Positions 39,398-47,282 of a stretch of DNA of 47,282 nt are shown here, piece by piece. The notes below the pieces were generated by a model that made no database searches, had not been told where the DNA came from, and was given only the letters and a program-made list of their open reading frames with translations. Position 1 is the stretch's first letter; each line of letters starts with the position of its first letter. Position numbers and translations under genes: made by a program. Location: assembly GCA_012838585.1 (NCBI GenBank), contig DUPB01000038.1, positions 1 to 47,282 on the forward strand, written 5' to 3'. The stretch is from Bacteroidales bacterium. Its GTDB lineage: Bacteria > Bacteroidota > Bacteroidia > Bacteroidales > Dysgonomonadaceae.

Positions 39398-40486
39398 ATG
39401 AACGAGATAAAACAACCCGTGACCGATGTGTTGCAGACCAAGTGTCGCGGTTGCGGTGGAATGACGGAGTTCTCGCCCAAGGACCAGACCCTGAAGTGCG
39501 TCTATTGTGGCTCTTCTACCGTACTGGACCTTACGCCGGCAAAAGTAAAGGAGAACGACTTCGGGTATTGGGCCGCGCGTAGCGATGAAGACCTGGCATC
39601 GGAGAGCATTGAGGCTACCGAGGTCAGGTGCAAGCAGTGCGGTGCCGTCACCACCCTGCCTCCCGAGCGGGCATCAAGTAACTGCGCGTTCTGCGGCACT
39701 CCGCTCATCCTCAACGAGGCGGTGATCAACCGGTTCTGGCAGCCCAACTACATCTTGCCGTTCAAGGTGGACAAGCGGGAGTGTGGCGGGATATTCCAGA
39801 AGTGGCTGGGCAAGAAATGGTTCCTGCCCAGTCAGCTGAAAAAGGGAAACGTGCAGACGGAACGCTTTAAAGGTATTTACATGCCTTTCTGGACCTACGA
39901 CGCCGATACCTCAACGAACTACAGGGGCGAACGGGGTATTAACCGCACGGTTACCTCGCGCAACGCTAAAGGCGAAGAGGTAAAGAGAACGGTGACCGAC
40001 TGGTACAACGTGTCGGGACGGGTGAACCTGCATTTCGATGACATCGTTGTCCCCGCTTCCGATAGCCTGCCGCCCAAGATAATGAACCGGCTCACCAACT
40101 GGGATCAGATGAACTGCGTGCCCTATCGCCAGGAGTTCCTGGCGGGATTTATGACCAATATATATAATATCGATTTTCGCGATGGGGTTCACGTGGCGAA
40201 GGAGAAGATGGAGCAGGTGATCGAAGACAATATCAAAAGCGATATCGGTGGCGATAAACAACGCATCCGGAGTAAAGATGTGTTTTACCAGAACCTGATG
40301 TTCAAGCTACTGTTGTTGCCAATATGGGTCAGCGCCTTTCGCTACAACGGCAAGCTCTACCAGTTCGTGGTGAACGGCCGTACCGGGCAGGTTACCGGTG
40401 AGTACCCGAAAGATACGATGAAGATCATCATGCTCGTCGCGGCTATAATAACGCTTATCGCGGCCTTGATGCTGATATTCGGGTAG
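39398..40486 (+). CDS. Protein with two N-terminal zinc ribbons and a C-terminal TM helix
   Basis: 362 aa; CRGCGGMTEFSPKDQTLKCVYCGS and CKQCGAVTTLPPERASSNCAFCG; C-terminal IIMLVAAIITLIAALMLIFG. Confidence 0.88.
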   Translation: MNEIKQPVTDVLQTKCRGCGGMTEFSPKDQTLKCVYCGSSTVLDLTPAKVKENDFGYWAARSDEDLASESIEATEVRCKQCGAVTTLPPERASSNCAFCGTPLILNEAVINRFWQPNYILPFKVDKRECGGIFQKWLGKKWFLPSQLKKGNVQTERFKGIYMPFWTYDADTSTNYRGERGINRTVTSRNAKGEEVKRTVTDWYNVSGRVNLHFDDIVVPASDSLPPKIMNRLTNWDQMNCVPYRQEFLAGFMTNIYNIDFRDGVHVAKEKMEQVIEDNIKSDIGGDKQRIRSKDVFYQNLMFKLLLLPIWVSAFRYNGKLYQFVVNGRTGQVTGEYPKDTMKIIMLVAAIITLIAALMLIFG

Positions 40487-40547
40487 AGGACTCTTTTCGT
40501 GACGAACGAAAAGGTAGGAAGTAAGAAGAAAAATATAAAGGATAGAT

Positions 40548-41138
40548 ATGAGTAATCGAATGGTATCGCTTTTTTTCCTGTTTCTCATCCTGTTGCTTTT
40601 GGGTGCATTTGTTTGGGGCACCTACAACCGGTTGGTAAAGCGGGAAGAGGCGGTGAAAGAGGCGTGGTCGCAGGTGGAGAACCAGTACCAACGCCGGGTC
40701 GACCTGGTGATGAACCTGGTGGAGACCGTGAAAGGGTACGCCGAGCATGAGCAGGAGACCCTGTCGCGGGTTGTAGAGGCACGGGCCGAGGCCACGCGGA
40801 TGATGGTGGATGCTGAAAACCTGAACGCCGAATCGCTGGAAGCGTTTGGCAAGGCGCAGGAAGAGCTATCGGGCACGCTATCGCGATTGATGTTGGTAAT
40901 CGAGCAGTATCCCGACCTGAAGGCCAATGAGAACTTCATCATGCTGCAGGGTCAACTTGAAGGCACGGAAAACCGCATCGCCTTCGAGCGGAAGGAGTTC
41001 AACGAGACGGTGAACAGGTATAATGTCTGTCGGCGCAGGTTCCCGAGAAACCTAGTAGCCAGGCTGCTTGGTTTTAAACGGCAACCATACTTCGAAGCCG
41101 GGAGCGGTAAGGAAACGGTGCCCGATGTGCAATTTTAA
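40548..41138 (+). CDS. LemA family protein
   Basis: 196 aa; N-terminal TM, YNRLVKREEAVKEAWSQVENQYQRRVDLVMNLVETVKGYAEHEQETLSRVVEARAEA ... YPDLKANENFIMLQGQLEGTENRIAFERKEFNETVNRYN. Confidence 0.97.
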   Translation: MSNRMVSLFFLFLILLLLGAFVWGTYNRLVKREEAVKEAWSQVENQYQRRVDLVMNLVETVKGYAEHEQETLSRVVEARAEATRMMVDAENLNAESLEAFGKAQEELSGTLSRLMLVIEQYPDLKANENFIMLQGQLEGTENRIAFERKEFNETVNRYNVCRRRFPRNLVARLLGFKRQPYFEAGSGKETVPDVQF

Positions 41139-41202
41139 ATTCGTTCTGAAAAAACAAAAAGTGATAACAATGTATGTAAAGGATTAAAAAGGTAACCGTT
41201 AG

Positions 41203-42282
41203 ATGAAAACGTCAATTGTAAAATTTATTGGAGTAGTCTTGCTCCTGTTGATGGTGACGGGTCTGCAGGCTCAAAACCGGTACCGGGTGGAAGATGTCCC
41301 CAACGTGCAACTGCAGGACTACACCCGCTACGTGAGTGACCCTGAAAACGTGCTGGACATAGGAGATGTTTTGCTGTTGGACGAGCGGTTGGCCTGGCTG
41401 CGCGATTCATTGACCCTGGAAACCGCCATCGTGGTGCTCCCGGCGATCGATACCCGTCAGTATGGGTCGGCCAAAGAGTTCGCCACCGAGCTGTTTAACC
41501 GTTGGGGCATTGGCGACAAGGAGATCCACAACGGGCTGCTTATCCTGCTCCTCACGGCGGATGGCGAGCGCGAAATAGTGTTTGAAACCGGTTACGGCAC
41601 GGAGAAGGTGCTGACCGATGGCTACTGTAAGCTAATCCAGGTTCAAAAGATGGTTCCCTTTCTCAAAGAGGGAGCGTATGGCGAGGGACTCATCGTTGGG
41701 GTGGAGGAGGTGGAGAAGATATTCAAAGGCACCTCAGAGTTTCAGGTAAAGAAACCACTCTTGAGCCCTGGCGGGAAACTGACTTTAATCTGGCTGGTAG
41801 GCGGGTTAATCATCATCTTTATAGTAGAGTGGGTACGCAAAAAACGGATAGTGGGGAGCGATGATCCTTTCGTGAATGCCGCGAAGTACCAGTCGCTTTC
41901 GGGTATCGGTTGCGTGATGGCCACCCTCTTTTTCCCCTCTTACTTTCTCTACATGCTATACAAAGCGATAGCCAAAAAGGAGGATATGCCGCGGCTCAAT
42001 TGCGAAAAGTGCGGAGCCAAAGGCAAGGTGGTATTGAAGTATAAACCTCAGGTAGAGCAGAAAGCCATTCCCGGGCAAGATGGGCTGAAGCGGTATCACT
42101 TTATCTGCAAAGCGTGCAACCATGGGTATAAGGTGTTGGTGCCCTACAAGTACGAGGCGCCACAGACCTCATCGGGTGGTGGTAGTAGTTATAGCAGTGG
42201 CAGGAGTAGCAGTAGTAGTTCGCGCGGTGGCTCTTGGGGAGGTGGGCGTAGTGGTGGTGGTGGTGCCAGCACAAAATTTTAA
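41203..42282 (+). CDS. TPM-domain (YgcG-like) membrane protein with Ser/Gly-rich tail
   Basis: 359 aa; signal peptide, YVSDPENVLDIGDVLLLDERLAWLRDSLTLETAIVVLPAIDTRQYGSAKEFATELFNRWGIGDKEIHNGLLILLLTADGEREIVFETGYG; TM; SSSSSRGGSWGGGRSGGGGASTKF. Confidence 0.93.
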   Translation: MKTSIVKFIGVVLLLLMVTGLQAQNRYRVEDVPNVQLQDYTRYVSDPENVLDIGDVLLLDERLAWLRDSLTLETAIVVLPAIDTRQYGSAKEFATELFNRWGIGDKEIHNGLLILLLTADGEREIVFETGYGTEKVLTDGYCKLIQVQKMVPFLKEGAYGEGLIVGVEEVEKIFKGTSEFQVKKPLLSPGGKLTLIWLVGGLIIIFIVEWVRKKRIVGSDDPFVNAAKYQSLSGIGCVMATLFFPSYFLYMLYKAIAKKEDMPRLNCEKCGAKGKVVLKYKPQVEQKAIPGQDGLKRYHFICKACNHGYKVLVPYKYEAPQTSSGGGSSYSSGRSSSSSSRGGSWGGGRSGGGGASTKF

Positions 42283-42319
42283 TCCGTAGTTCAATCTTAT
42301 TAAGTTTTACTTTCACATG

Positions 42320-42650
42320 TTGCTGTTTTCTCGCTTTCAGGCTCGACTTACGCAAACATTTGCGATAAGCCGAACGCAGAGTCAAGCTTGCTTGAACTAT
42401 GCTGAGGCGAGCAAATATCTACTGAGTGAATTTTGCGACCCATCATCTGCTCGATTGCTAAAAGAAAAAAACTCTGCTTCGCAGCACTTTTGCTCGCAAC
42501 AGCATAACATGAACAAGTTCATTTCTGCACGTCTTGCTTAACGCAAAAGTTCGGCTTAGCCTCAGACAGTTTTTCTTTTTCACGCGATCTTCGCAGGATG
42601 TGTCCCCGTAAAAGTTTGCGAGGTCTTCACGCTGAAAGCAAAAACAGCAA
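42320..42650. repeat. Intergenic structured repeat, copy B (long form, two inverted half-units)
   Basis: Left 105 bp matches copy A; termini TTGCTGTTTTCTCGCTTTCAG / CTGAAAGCAAAAACAGCAA are imperfect inverted repeats; right half contains an inverted diverged core. Confidence 0.88.
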
Positions 42651-42726
42651 TTAAAACATGCGAATATTCAATATCATCAGAAGAAGCTAATAACAAAAGA
42701 ATTAAACCTCATAAAATTTTAAAAGT

Positions 42727-43797
42727 ATGAAAAAGATATTTATTGGCGCAGTATGTACCATGCTGTTACTATGCACAGCATTACAAGCGCAACAGAAAGA
42801 GAAAGTGATCCTCGATACCGATATGGTAGAGGTATTTGACGATGGCGTCACCATGATGATGCTGGCCAAGGCACCCAACATCGACCTGTTGGGGGTAACC
42901 GTGGTGGTTGGTAATACATGGGTAAATGAGGGAATAGCCTACGGTATACGGCAACTGGAAGTGATTGGCAGAACGGATATACCGGTAGTTCCCGGTATTC
43001 GTCAGCCGTTATACCCCGACCGCTTTGAAACCATTAAAAACGAGCGTATCCTGTTTGGTATTGGTGACGCGTACGTGGGGGCTGCCGGTTACCCCGAGCC
43101 CAAGACGTGGGAATCGGTTTACCTGCAGAAGTACGGCAGCGAGCCCACGGTGAAACCATTGGATATGAAGGCGATAAATTTCATTATCGAGCAGGTGAAG
43201 CAGAACCCCAACGAGATAACCATCATCGCCATCGGAACCTGCGTGAACCTGGCAACCGCCGTGCGCGTGGCACCCGAAATCGTTCCGCTTATCAAGCGGG
43301 TGATTTACATGGGAGGTTCCTTCTTTAAACCGGGGAATACCACGCCCACGGCCGAGTTCAACTGGTGGATGGATCCGGATGCCGCCAAGATATGCGTGCG
43401 TACGCCCTTCAAGGAGCAGGTTATCGTGGGGTTGGACGTGTGCGAGACCATGCCGTTCCGCAAAGACAAGTACGAGGAGATCATTTCCATTACCAAGAAC
43501 CCGGAGTTGAAGAACATGCTCAACCGTAATTTCCTGAAGACGCTCTTTATCGAGGATCCCAACTACGTGCACTATATCTGGGACGTGATTGCCGGTGCCA
43601 TCATGATTGATCCCACGCTCATTACCGGTGAGGTTACCCGTTACGTGGACGTCAACTCGCAATTCGGTTTCTCTTACGGTCAATCCCTGGCGTTCGACGG
43701 GAACCAGCCGGTGGGAAGTCAGCTGGCTCGCATCATCCTTACCGTCGATAGCGACCGCGTGTGGAAAATGGTAGAGGAGTATTGCAGTAATTTTTGA
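42727..43797 (+). CDS. Secreted nucleoside hydrolase (IUNH-like, variant metal-site loop)
   Basis: 356 aa; signal peptide MKKIFIGAVCTMLLLCTALQAQ; KVILDTDMVEVFDDGVTMMMLAKAPNIDLLGVTVVVGNTW; ITIIAIGTCVNLATAV; YMGGSFFKPGNTTPTAEFNWWMDPDAAKI. Confidence 0.9.
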   Translation: MKKIFIGAVCTMLLLCTALQAQQKEKVILDTDMVEVFDDGVTMMMLAKAPNIDLLGVTVVVGNTWVNEGIAYGIRQLEVIGRTDIPVVPGIRQPLYPDRFETIKNERILFGIGDAYVGAAGYPEPKTWESVYLQKYGSEPTVKPLDMKAINFIIEQVKQNPNEITIIAIGTCVNLATAVRVAPEIVPLIKRVIYMGGSFFKPGNTTPTAEFNWWMDPDAAKICVRTPFKEQVIVGLDVCETMPFRKDKYEEIISITKNPELKNMLNRNFLKTLFIEDPNYVHYIWDVIAGAIMIDPTLITGEVTRYVDVNSQFGFSYGQSLAFDGNQPVGSQLARIILTVDSDRVWKMVEEYCSNF

Positions 43798-43813
43798 TGC
43801 GTTAAAAGTTGAA

Positions 43814-43905
43814 TTTTCTTAGGAGCGAGAGCAGAACTGAGCTTGCTTAAGCTTTGCCGAGCGACGACAGAAAAGGCTGCGAAGCTGAAAGTTTGCAAGG
43901 TGGAG
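43814..43905 (+). repeat. Diverged member of the intergenic repeat family (copy D)
   Basis: GCGAGAGCAGAACTGAGCTTGCTTAAGCTTTGCCGAGCGACGACAGAAAAGGCTGCGAAGCTGAAAG resembles the core of copies A/B. Confidence 0.65.
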
Positions 43906-43934
43906 TTAAAACAGGTTCGATGAGTTAAAAAAGT

Positions 43935-44714
43935 ATGCATATGAAAAAGGGTGTTTTACTATTTATAGCGTTGGCAATCGTGATGTTGTTCGCCTGCTTA
44001 TCTTGTGAGAAGAGTAGTGACAATGGTCAAGACCCCGTGGAAAATGGAGGGGAACAGCCTGATATCCCCGATGTGGTAGACAATGATCCCATCACCGGCA
44101 CCGTAACGGGAACGTACACCGTGCCCACTCAAAAATCGACCGATGGAGGCACGGTAACGGTAAGTCGTACGCCCCGCTCGGTGGCTAAATTCAAAGAGCT
44201 GCGCGGGCAGATTGCCAAGGAGCCTCACGGCGCGGCCGCCTGTTTCGTGGTGGCGCTCCATATGTTCATGGAGAACCCAACGGTGGGAGAAGAGTGTTTG
44301 GCCCTATCGGTAACCCCCAGTCAGCGCGACGCTAAGAATCCCAAGCGGCTGGCATCGGTCCGGCAGATTCTTTACGACCGCTACTACAAGAAAGATTCGG
44401 GTGCCAATATCTACTCGCCGTGGATCCCGTACTGCTACATCGAGGGCTTTCAGGTTGCCCCCGGCTGGAAAAAACCCAACCCGCCCTACAAGATGATCTT
44501 CGGGCATAACCCCGGGAAAGACAACATCGACCAGTCGGCCAGCGGCACCTTCCATGGCTATTCCATCCCCATGACCATCGATGCTTTCAATAACACCACC
44601 AGCACCCAGAGTCGCCACAGGAACATCACGGCTGTAAAAATCAAAGGTGAGGAGCAGTACGTGTTGATAGATTTCGATGATTTAATTAACACCGCCTCCT
44701 ACAAGAGGCCTTGA
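43935..44714 (+). CDS. Lipoprotein, uncharacterised domain shared with the product at 38670 (possibly DUF6935-like)
   Basis: 259 aa; start may be 43941; LFACLSCEKSSDNG lipobox; GAAACFVVALHMFMENPTVGEECLAL ... YCYIEGFQVAPGWKKPNPPYKMIF ... VKIKGEEQYVLIDFDDL. Confidence 0.72.
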   Translation: MHMKKGVLLFIALAIVMLFACLSCEKSSDNGQDPVENGGEQPDIPDVVDNDPITGTVTGTYTVPTQKSTDGGTVTVSRTPRSVAKFKELRGQIAKEPHGAAACFVVALHMFMENPTVGEECLALSVTPSQRDAKNPKRLASVRQILYDRYYKKDSGANIYSPWIPYCYIEGFQVAPGWKKPNPPYKMIFGHNPGKDNIDQSASGTFHGYSIPMTIDAFNNTTSTQSRHRNITAVKIKGEEQYVLIDFDDLINTASYKRP

Positions 44715-44938
44715 TGACTAAAATACAGGTTATGAAAGTAACGATAAATAAAATAGAGATAGAAATATTTCAGGGCGCGATGGTAGGCGATGCCATACGC
44801 GCCTACTATTCGCTTCACGGGCAGCGGGCACCTTCGCCCCTGCCCGAAGCGGAAGACGCCTACGGCAACCGCGTGGCACATGATGGAGCTCTAACGGAGG
44901 GGAGTCGGCTGACGGTTAATGTAAGTTTTCTCGACTAA
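44714..44938 (+). CDS. Small (~74 aa) protein, possible beta-grasp (ThiS/MoaD-like) fold
   Basis: ATG overlaps the preceding TGA (TGATG); core MKVTINKIEIEIFQGAMVGDAIRAYYS...AYGNRVAHDGALTEGSRLTVNVSFLD; lacks a C-terminal GG. Confidence 0.65.
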   Translation: MTKIQVMKVTINKIEIEIFQGAMVGDAIRAYYSLHGQRAPSPLPEAEDAYGNRVAHDGALTEGSRLTVNVSFLD

Positions 44939-45013
44939 ACGTGGCCCTGCTTTCGCCTGAATGTAGAAGAACAGGTGAGAAGCACTTGAAATTTTAATAC
45001 ATGGAGGCATAAC

Positions 45014-46489
45014 ATGAAAAAGAAAACACTATTAAGTTTGCTCACGCTGCTGGCCCTTGCAGGATGCGGGACAAGCAAAAGCGGTTCGCTTAAATCGGTT
45101 TCAGAAAAGATAGTGGCAGACAGGGAGGTAACCCTGTTGGCGGTAAACGATATGCATGCAGCCATCGACAATTTCCCGCGGTTCGCGTTCATGGTGGATA
45201 GCCTGCGTGCTCTCTATCCCGATATGCTGCTGGTGACGGCAGGCGACAACCAGACGGGAAACCCCATTAACGACCAGTTTCAGGAGAAAGGGTGGCCCAT
45301 GATCGAGTTGATGAACGCCGTGAGATTCGACCTCTCGGCGGTGGGCAACCACGAGTTCGACGTGGGGGTTCATAACCTTGAGAGACACACCCGAGATGCT
45401 CGTTTCGATTTCTTGTGTGCCAACCTGACACCACCCGAGGGTGTGGGGATTGATATCAAGCCTCATAAGGTTATCACCCTGCCCAACGGCGTTAGGGTGG
45501 TGTTCACCTCGGTGCTGCACCTCAATAACGGTGGCATTCCCGACACGCACCCCGACAACGTGAAAGGATTTTCGTTCCAACCGCCGCTGGAAACAGCCAA
45601 AGCGCTTGTCCACCTGCGCGATAGCGGCGACCTGTTCATCATGCTCAACCATTTCGGTTTCGAGGGCGATGTGGAGGTGGCGCAAGCGATGCCCCCGGGC
45701 ACGGTCCACCTTATTATCGGCGGCCACTCGCATACCAGGGTAGAGAAGGAGCAAATCCATAACGGCATCATGATCACCCAAGCCGAGAACAAGCTGAAGT
45801 ACGCCACGCTCATCCGCCTAGCCGTCCGTCTCGACGGAGAAATCGTTCGTTCCATGCAACTGCTCCCGGTGGGCAAGGTAGGCAGCGAGAGGGCCGATAT
45901 CCGCGCTATGGTCGATGAGTATAACAAAAACCCGAGGCTGAGGGAGAAGATTGCCGAGGCCACCGAAGCCTTTACCTCCTACGAGCAGGTGGGCTACCTG
46001 ATGGTGGATGCCGTTAGGGCAGCTACGGGAGCCGATATCGCGCTGACGAACCCGGGCGGTGTGCGCATTGACCACCTGCCAAAGGGCGATGTGAGCGTGC
46101 TTGATGTCTACTCGATGGACCCGTTCGGCAACGACGTGGTACTCTTCAAGCTCACGGGTAACGAAATACGCGCGTTGATGCTTAGCGCCTTCGAGCTGGA
46201 CGAGCGTCTGCCCATATACCCGTCGGGAATGCATACCCGCTACCTTCTGGCGGACGACGGTGCCCTCAAGGATGTGGTGCTCCAGACCACCCAAGGCACC
46301 AAGCTCGATATGGACAGGGTATACAGCGTGGCCATGAACAGTTACATGGCATCCGTATACCGCTATGAGCATCAGGACCCGGGCACATCGCTCTTCCGCC
46401 CCTCGGCCGAGAGCATCATCGGCTACCTGCGAGAGTTACAAAAGATACCTTCTTATGGTGAAGAGAAAAGGGTGTTTTTCAGCAATTAA
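45014..46489 (+). CDS. 5'-nucleotidase / 2',3'-cyclic phosphodiesterase-like lipoprotein
   Basis: 491 aa; LLALAGCGTSKSG lipobox; VTLLAVNDMHAAIDNFPRFA, VTAGDNQTGNPIND, SAVGNHEFDVG, MLNHFGFEGD, IIGGHSHTRVE; C-terminal ALTNPGGVRIDHLPKGDVSVLDVYSMDPFGNDVVLFKLTGNEI. Confidence 0.93.
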   Translation: MKKKTLLSLLTLLALAGCGTSKSGSLKSVSEKIVADREVTLLAVNDMHAAIDNFPRFAFMVDSLRALYPDMLLVTAGDNQTGNPINDQFQEKGWPMIELMNAVRFDLSAVGNHEFDVGVHNLERHTRDARFDFLCANLTPPEGVGIDIKPHKVITLPNGVRVVFTSVLHLNNGGIPDTHPDNVKGFSFQPPLETAKALVHLRDSGDLFIMLNHFGFEGDVEVAQAMPPGTVHLIIGGHSHTRVEKEQIHNGIMITQAENKLKYATLIRLAVRLDGEIVRSMQLLPVGKVGSERADIRAMVDEYNKNPRLREKIAEATEAFTSYEQVGYLMVDAVRAATGADIALTNPGGVRIDHLPKGDVSVLDVYSMDPFGNDVVLFKLTGNEIRALMLSAFELDERLPIYPSGMHTRYLLADDGALKDVVLQTTQGTKLDMDRVYSVAMNSYMASVYRYEHQDPGTSLFRPSAESIIGYLRELQKIPSYGEEKRVFFSN

Positions 46490-46572
46490 CAATGTGCAAT
46501 TAGCGAAAGTGCTGCGAAGCGGAAAGTTTATCAAGCTACAAAACATAAAGGATTTAGATAAAAACAAACGAT

Positions 46573-47282
46573 ATGAAACGAATTTTTACCATTATCACGT
46601 TGCTGGCGACGATCATCTTCGCCGGCTGTACCGACCTCGATGACGTGTACCGTCAGTTAGACGAGCAGAAGGATAAGCTCGCCGCGTTAGAGGCACGGTT
46701 GAGAACTGTAGAGCAATTAATGAACAGCGCCAACTCGGAGATCACCTCCATCAAGGGGCTGGTAGACGCCATGAACAAGAAGGTGAGCGTGGTCTCTTAC
46801 AAGGAGCTGGACGACAAGAGCGGCTACGAGCTCACCATGAGCGACGGCAGCAAGATCACCCTGAAGCATGGCGCCAAGGGCGAGAAAGGCGACCAAGGCG
46901 AGAAGGGCGACCAGGGTAAGAAGGGCGAGGATGGCATCACGCCCGTGGTCAACGTGAAGCGGCATACCGACGGTTTGCTCTACTGGACCATCAACGGCGA
47001 GTGGCTGCTTGATGCCAACGGGAACAAGGTGCCGGCAGAAGGCAAGAATGGAGAAGATGGCCAGCAAGGTGCACCCGGAGCCAACGGCATAACGCCTCTG
47101 CTAAGGATTAACGCTGAGTTCCATTGGGAGATGAGCCTCGATGAAGGCAAAACGTGGCAACTTGTGAAGGATGCCGACGGCGACCCAATACCGGCGCAAG
47201 GCCCCAAGGGCGACAAGGGCAAGGATGGGCAAGACGGCGACGCCAACCTTACCATCACCGAGACCGACGACGCCATCATCAT
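46573..47282 (+). CDS. Lipoprotein with coiled coil, DUF4988-like domain and collagen-like Gly-X-Y segments; truncated by the window end
   Basis: MKRIFTIITLLATIIFAGCTDLDDVYRQLDEQKDKLAALEARLRTVEQLMNSANSEITSIKGLVDAMNKKVSVVSYKELDDKSGYELTMSDGSKITLKHGAKGEKGDQGEKGDQGKKGEDG...; not in the ORF track because it has no stop. Confidence 0.85.
   Translation, partial: MKRIFTIITLLATIIFAGCTDLDDVYRQLDEQKDKLAALEARLRTVEQLMNSANSEITSIKGLVDAMNKKVSVVSYKELDDKSGYELTMSDGSKITLKHGAKGEKGDQGEKGDQGKKGEDGITPVVNVKRHTDGLLYWTINGEWLLDANGNKVPAEGKNGEDGQQGAPGANGITPLLRINAEFHWEMSLDEGKTWQLVKDADGDPIPAQGPKGDKGKDGQDGDANLTITETDDAII

Noticed and set aside
25101-43797. Complete mobile element bounded by copies A and B
   Set aside because: The interval holds housekeeping genes and tRNA-Ser, with no integrase or transposase; the copies are better seen as dispersed repeats.

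Overview
The window comes from a Bacteroidales-type (Bacteroidetes) chromosome. The evidence is SusC/SusD pairs, TAnnTTTG -7 promoter boxes, Bacteroidetes-style lipoproteins and a T9SS C-terminal sorting domain. Housekeeping genes present: tdk (partial), mutS, a sirtuin, FKBP PPIase, greA, a HIT protein, htpG, coaA, lon, hpt, a polyprenyl synthetase, tatD-like, tRNA-Lys(CTT) and tRNA-Ser(GGA). Accessory blocks: (i) a SusC/SusD/lipoprotein/lipoprotein operon followed by a translationally coupled secreted protein - S8 protease (T9SS CTD) - PorV/PorQ-like triad; (ii) an OmpA-like protein, a TlpA-like thioredoxin and a secreted sialidase; (iii) a TPR hybrid two-component/AraC regulator; (iv) a putative membrane/envelope module (DUF805, SPFH-GYF, secreted proteins, zinc ribbon, LemA, TPM); (v) a secreted nucleoside hydrolase / lipoprotein / small beta-grasp-like protein / 5'-nucleotidase group; (vi) a truncated DUF4988/collagen-like lipoprotein. 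Main non-coding findings: a dispersed family of structured intergenic repeats (at least six related cores, including one 104/105-identical pair 17 kb apart, with arm pairing conserved although the arm sequence differs); a terminator-like hairpin in the greA leader; a structured susC leader; three phased direct repeats next to a (CTCTTCT)7 tract; and an 18-bp duplication across the greA stop codon. No CRISPR array, prophage or transposase was seen. All family calls come from reading translated motifs without database searches.
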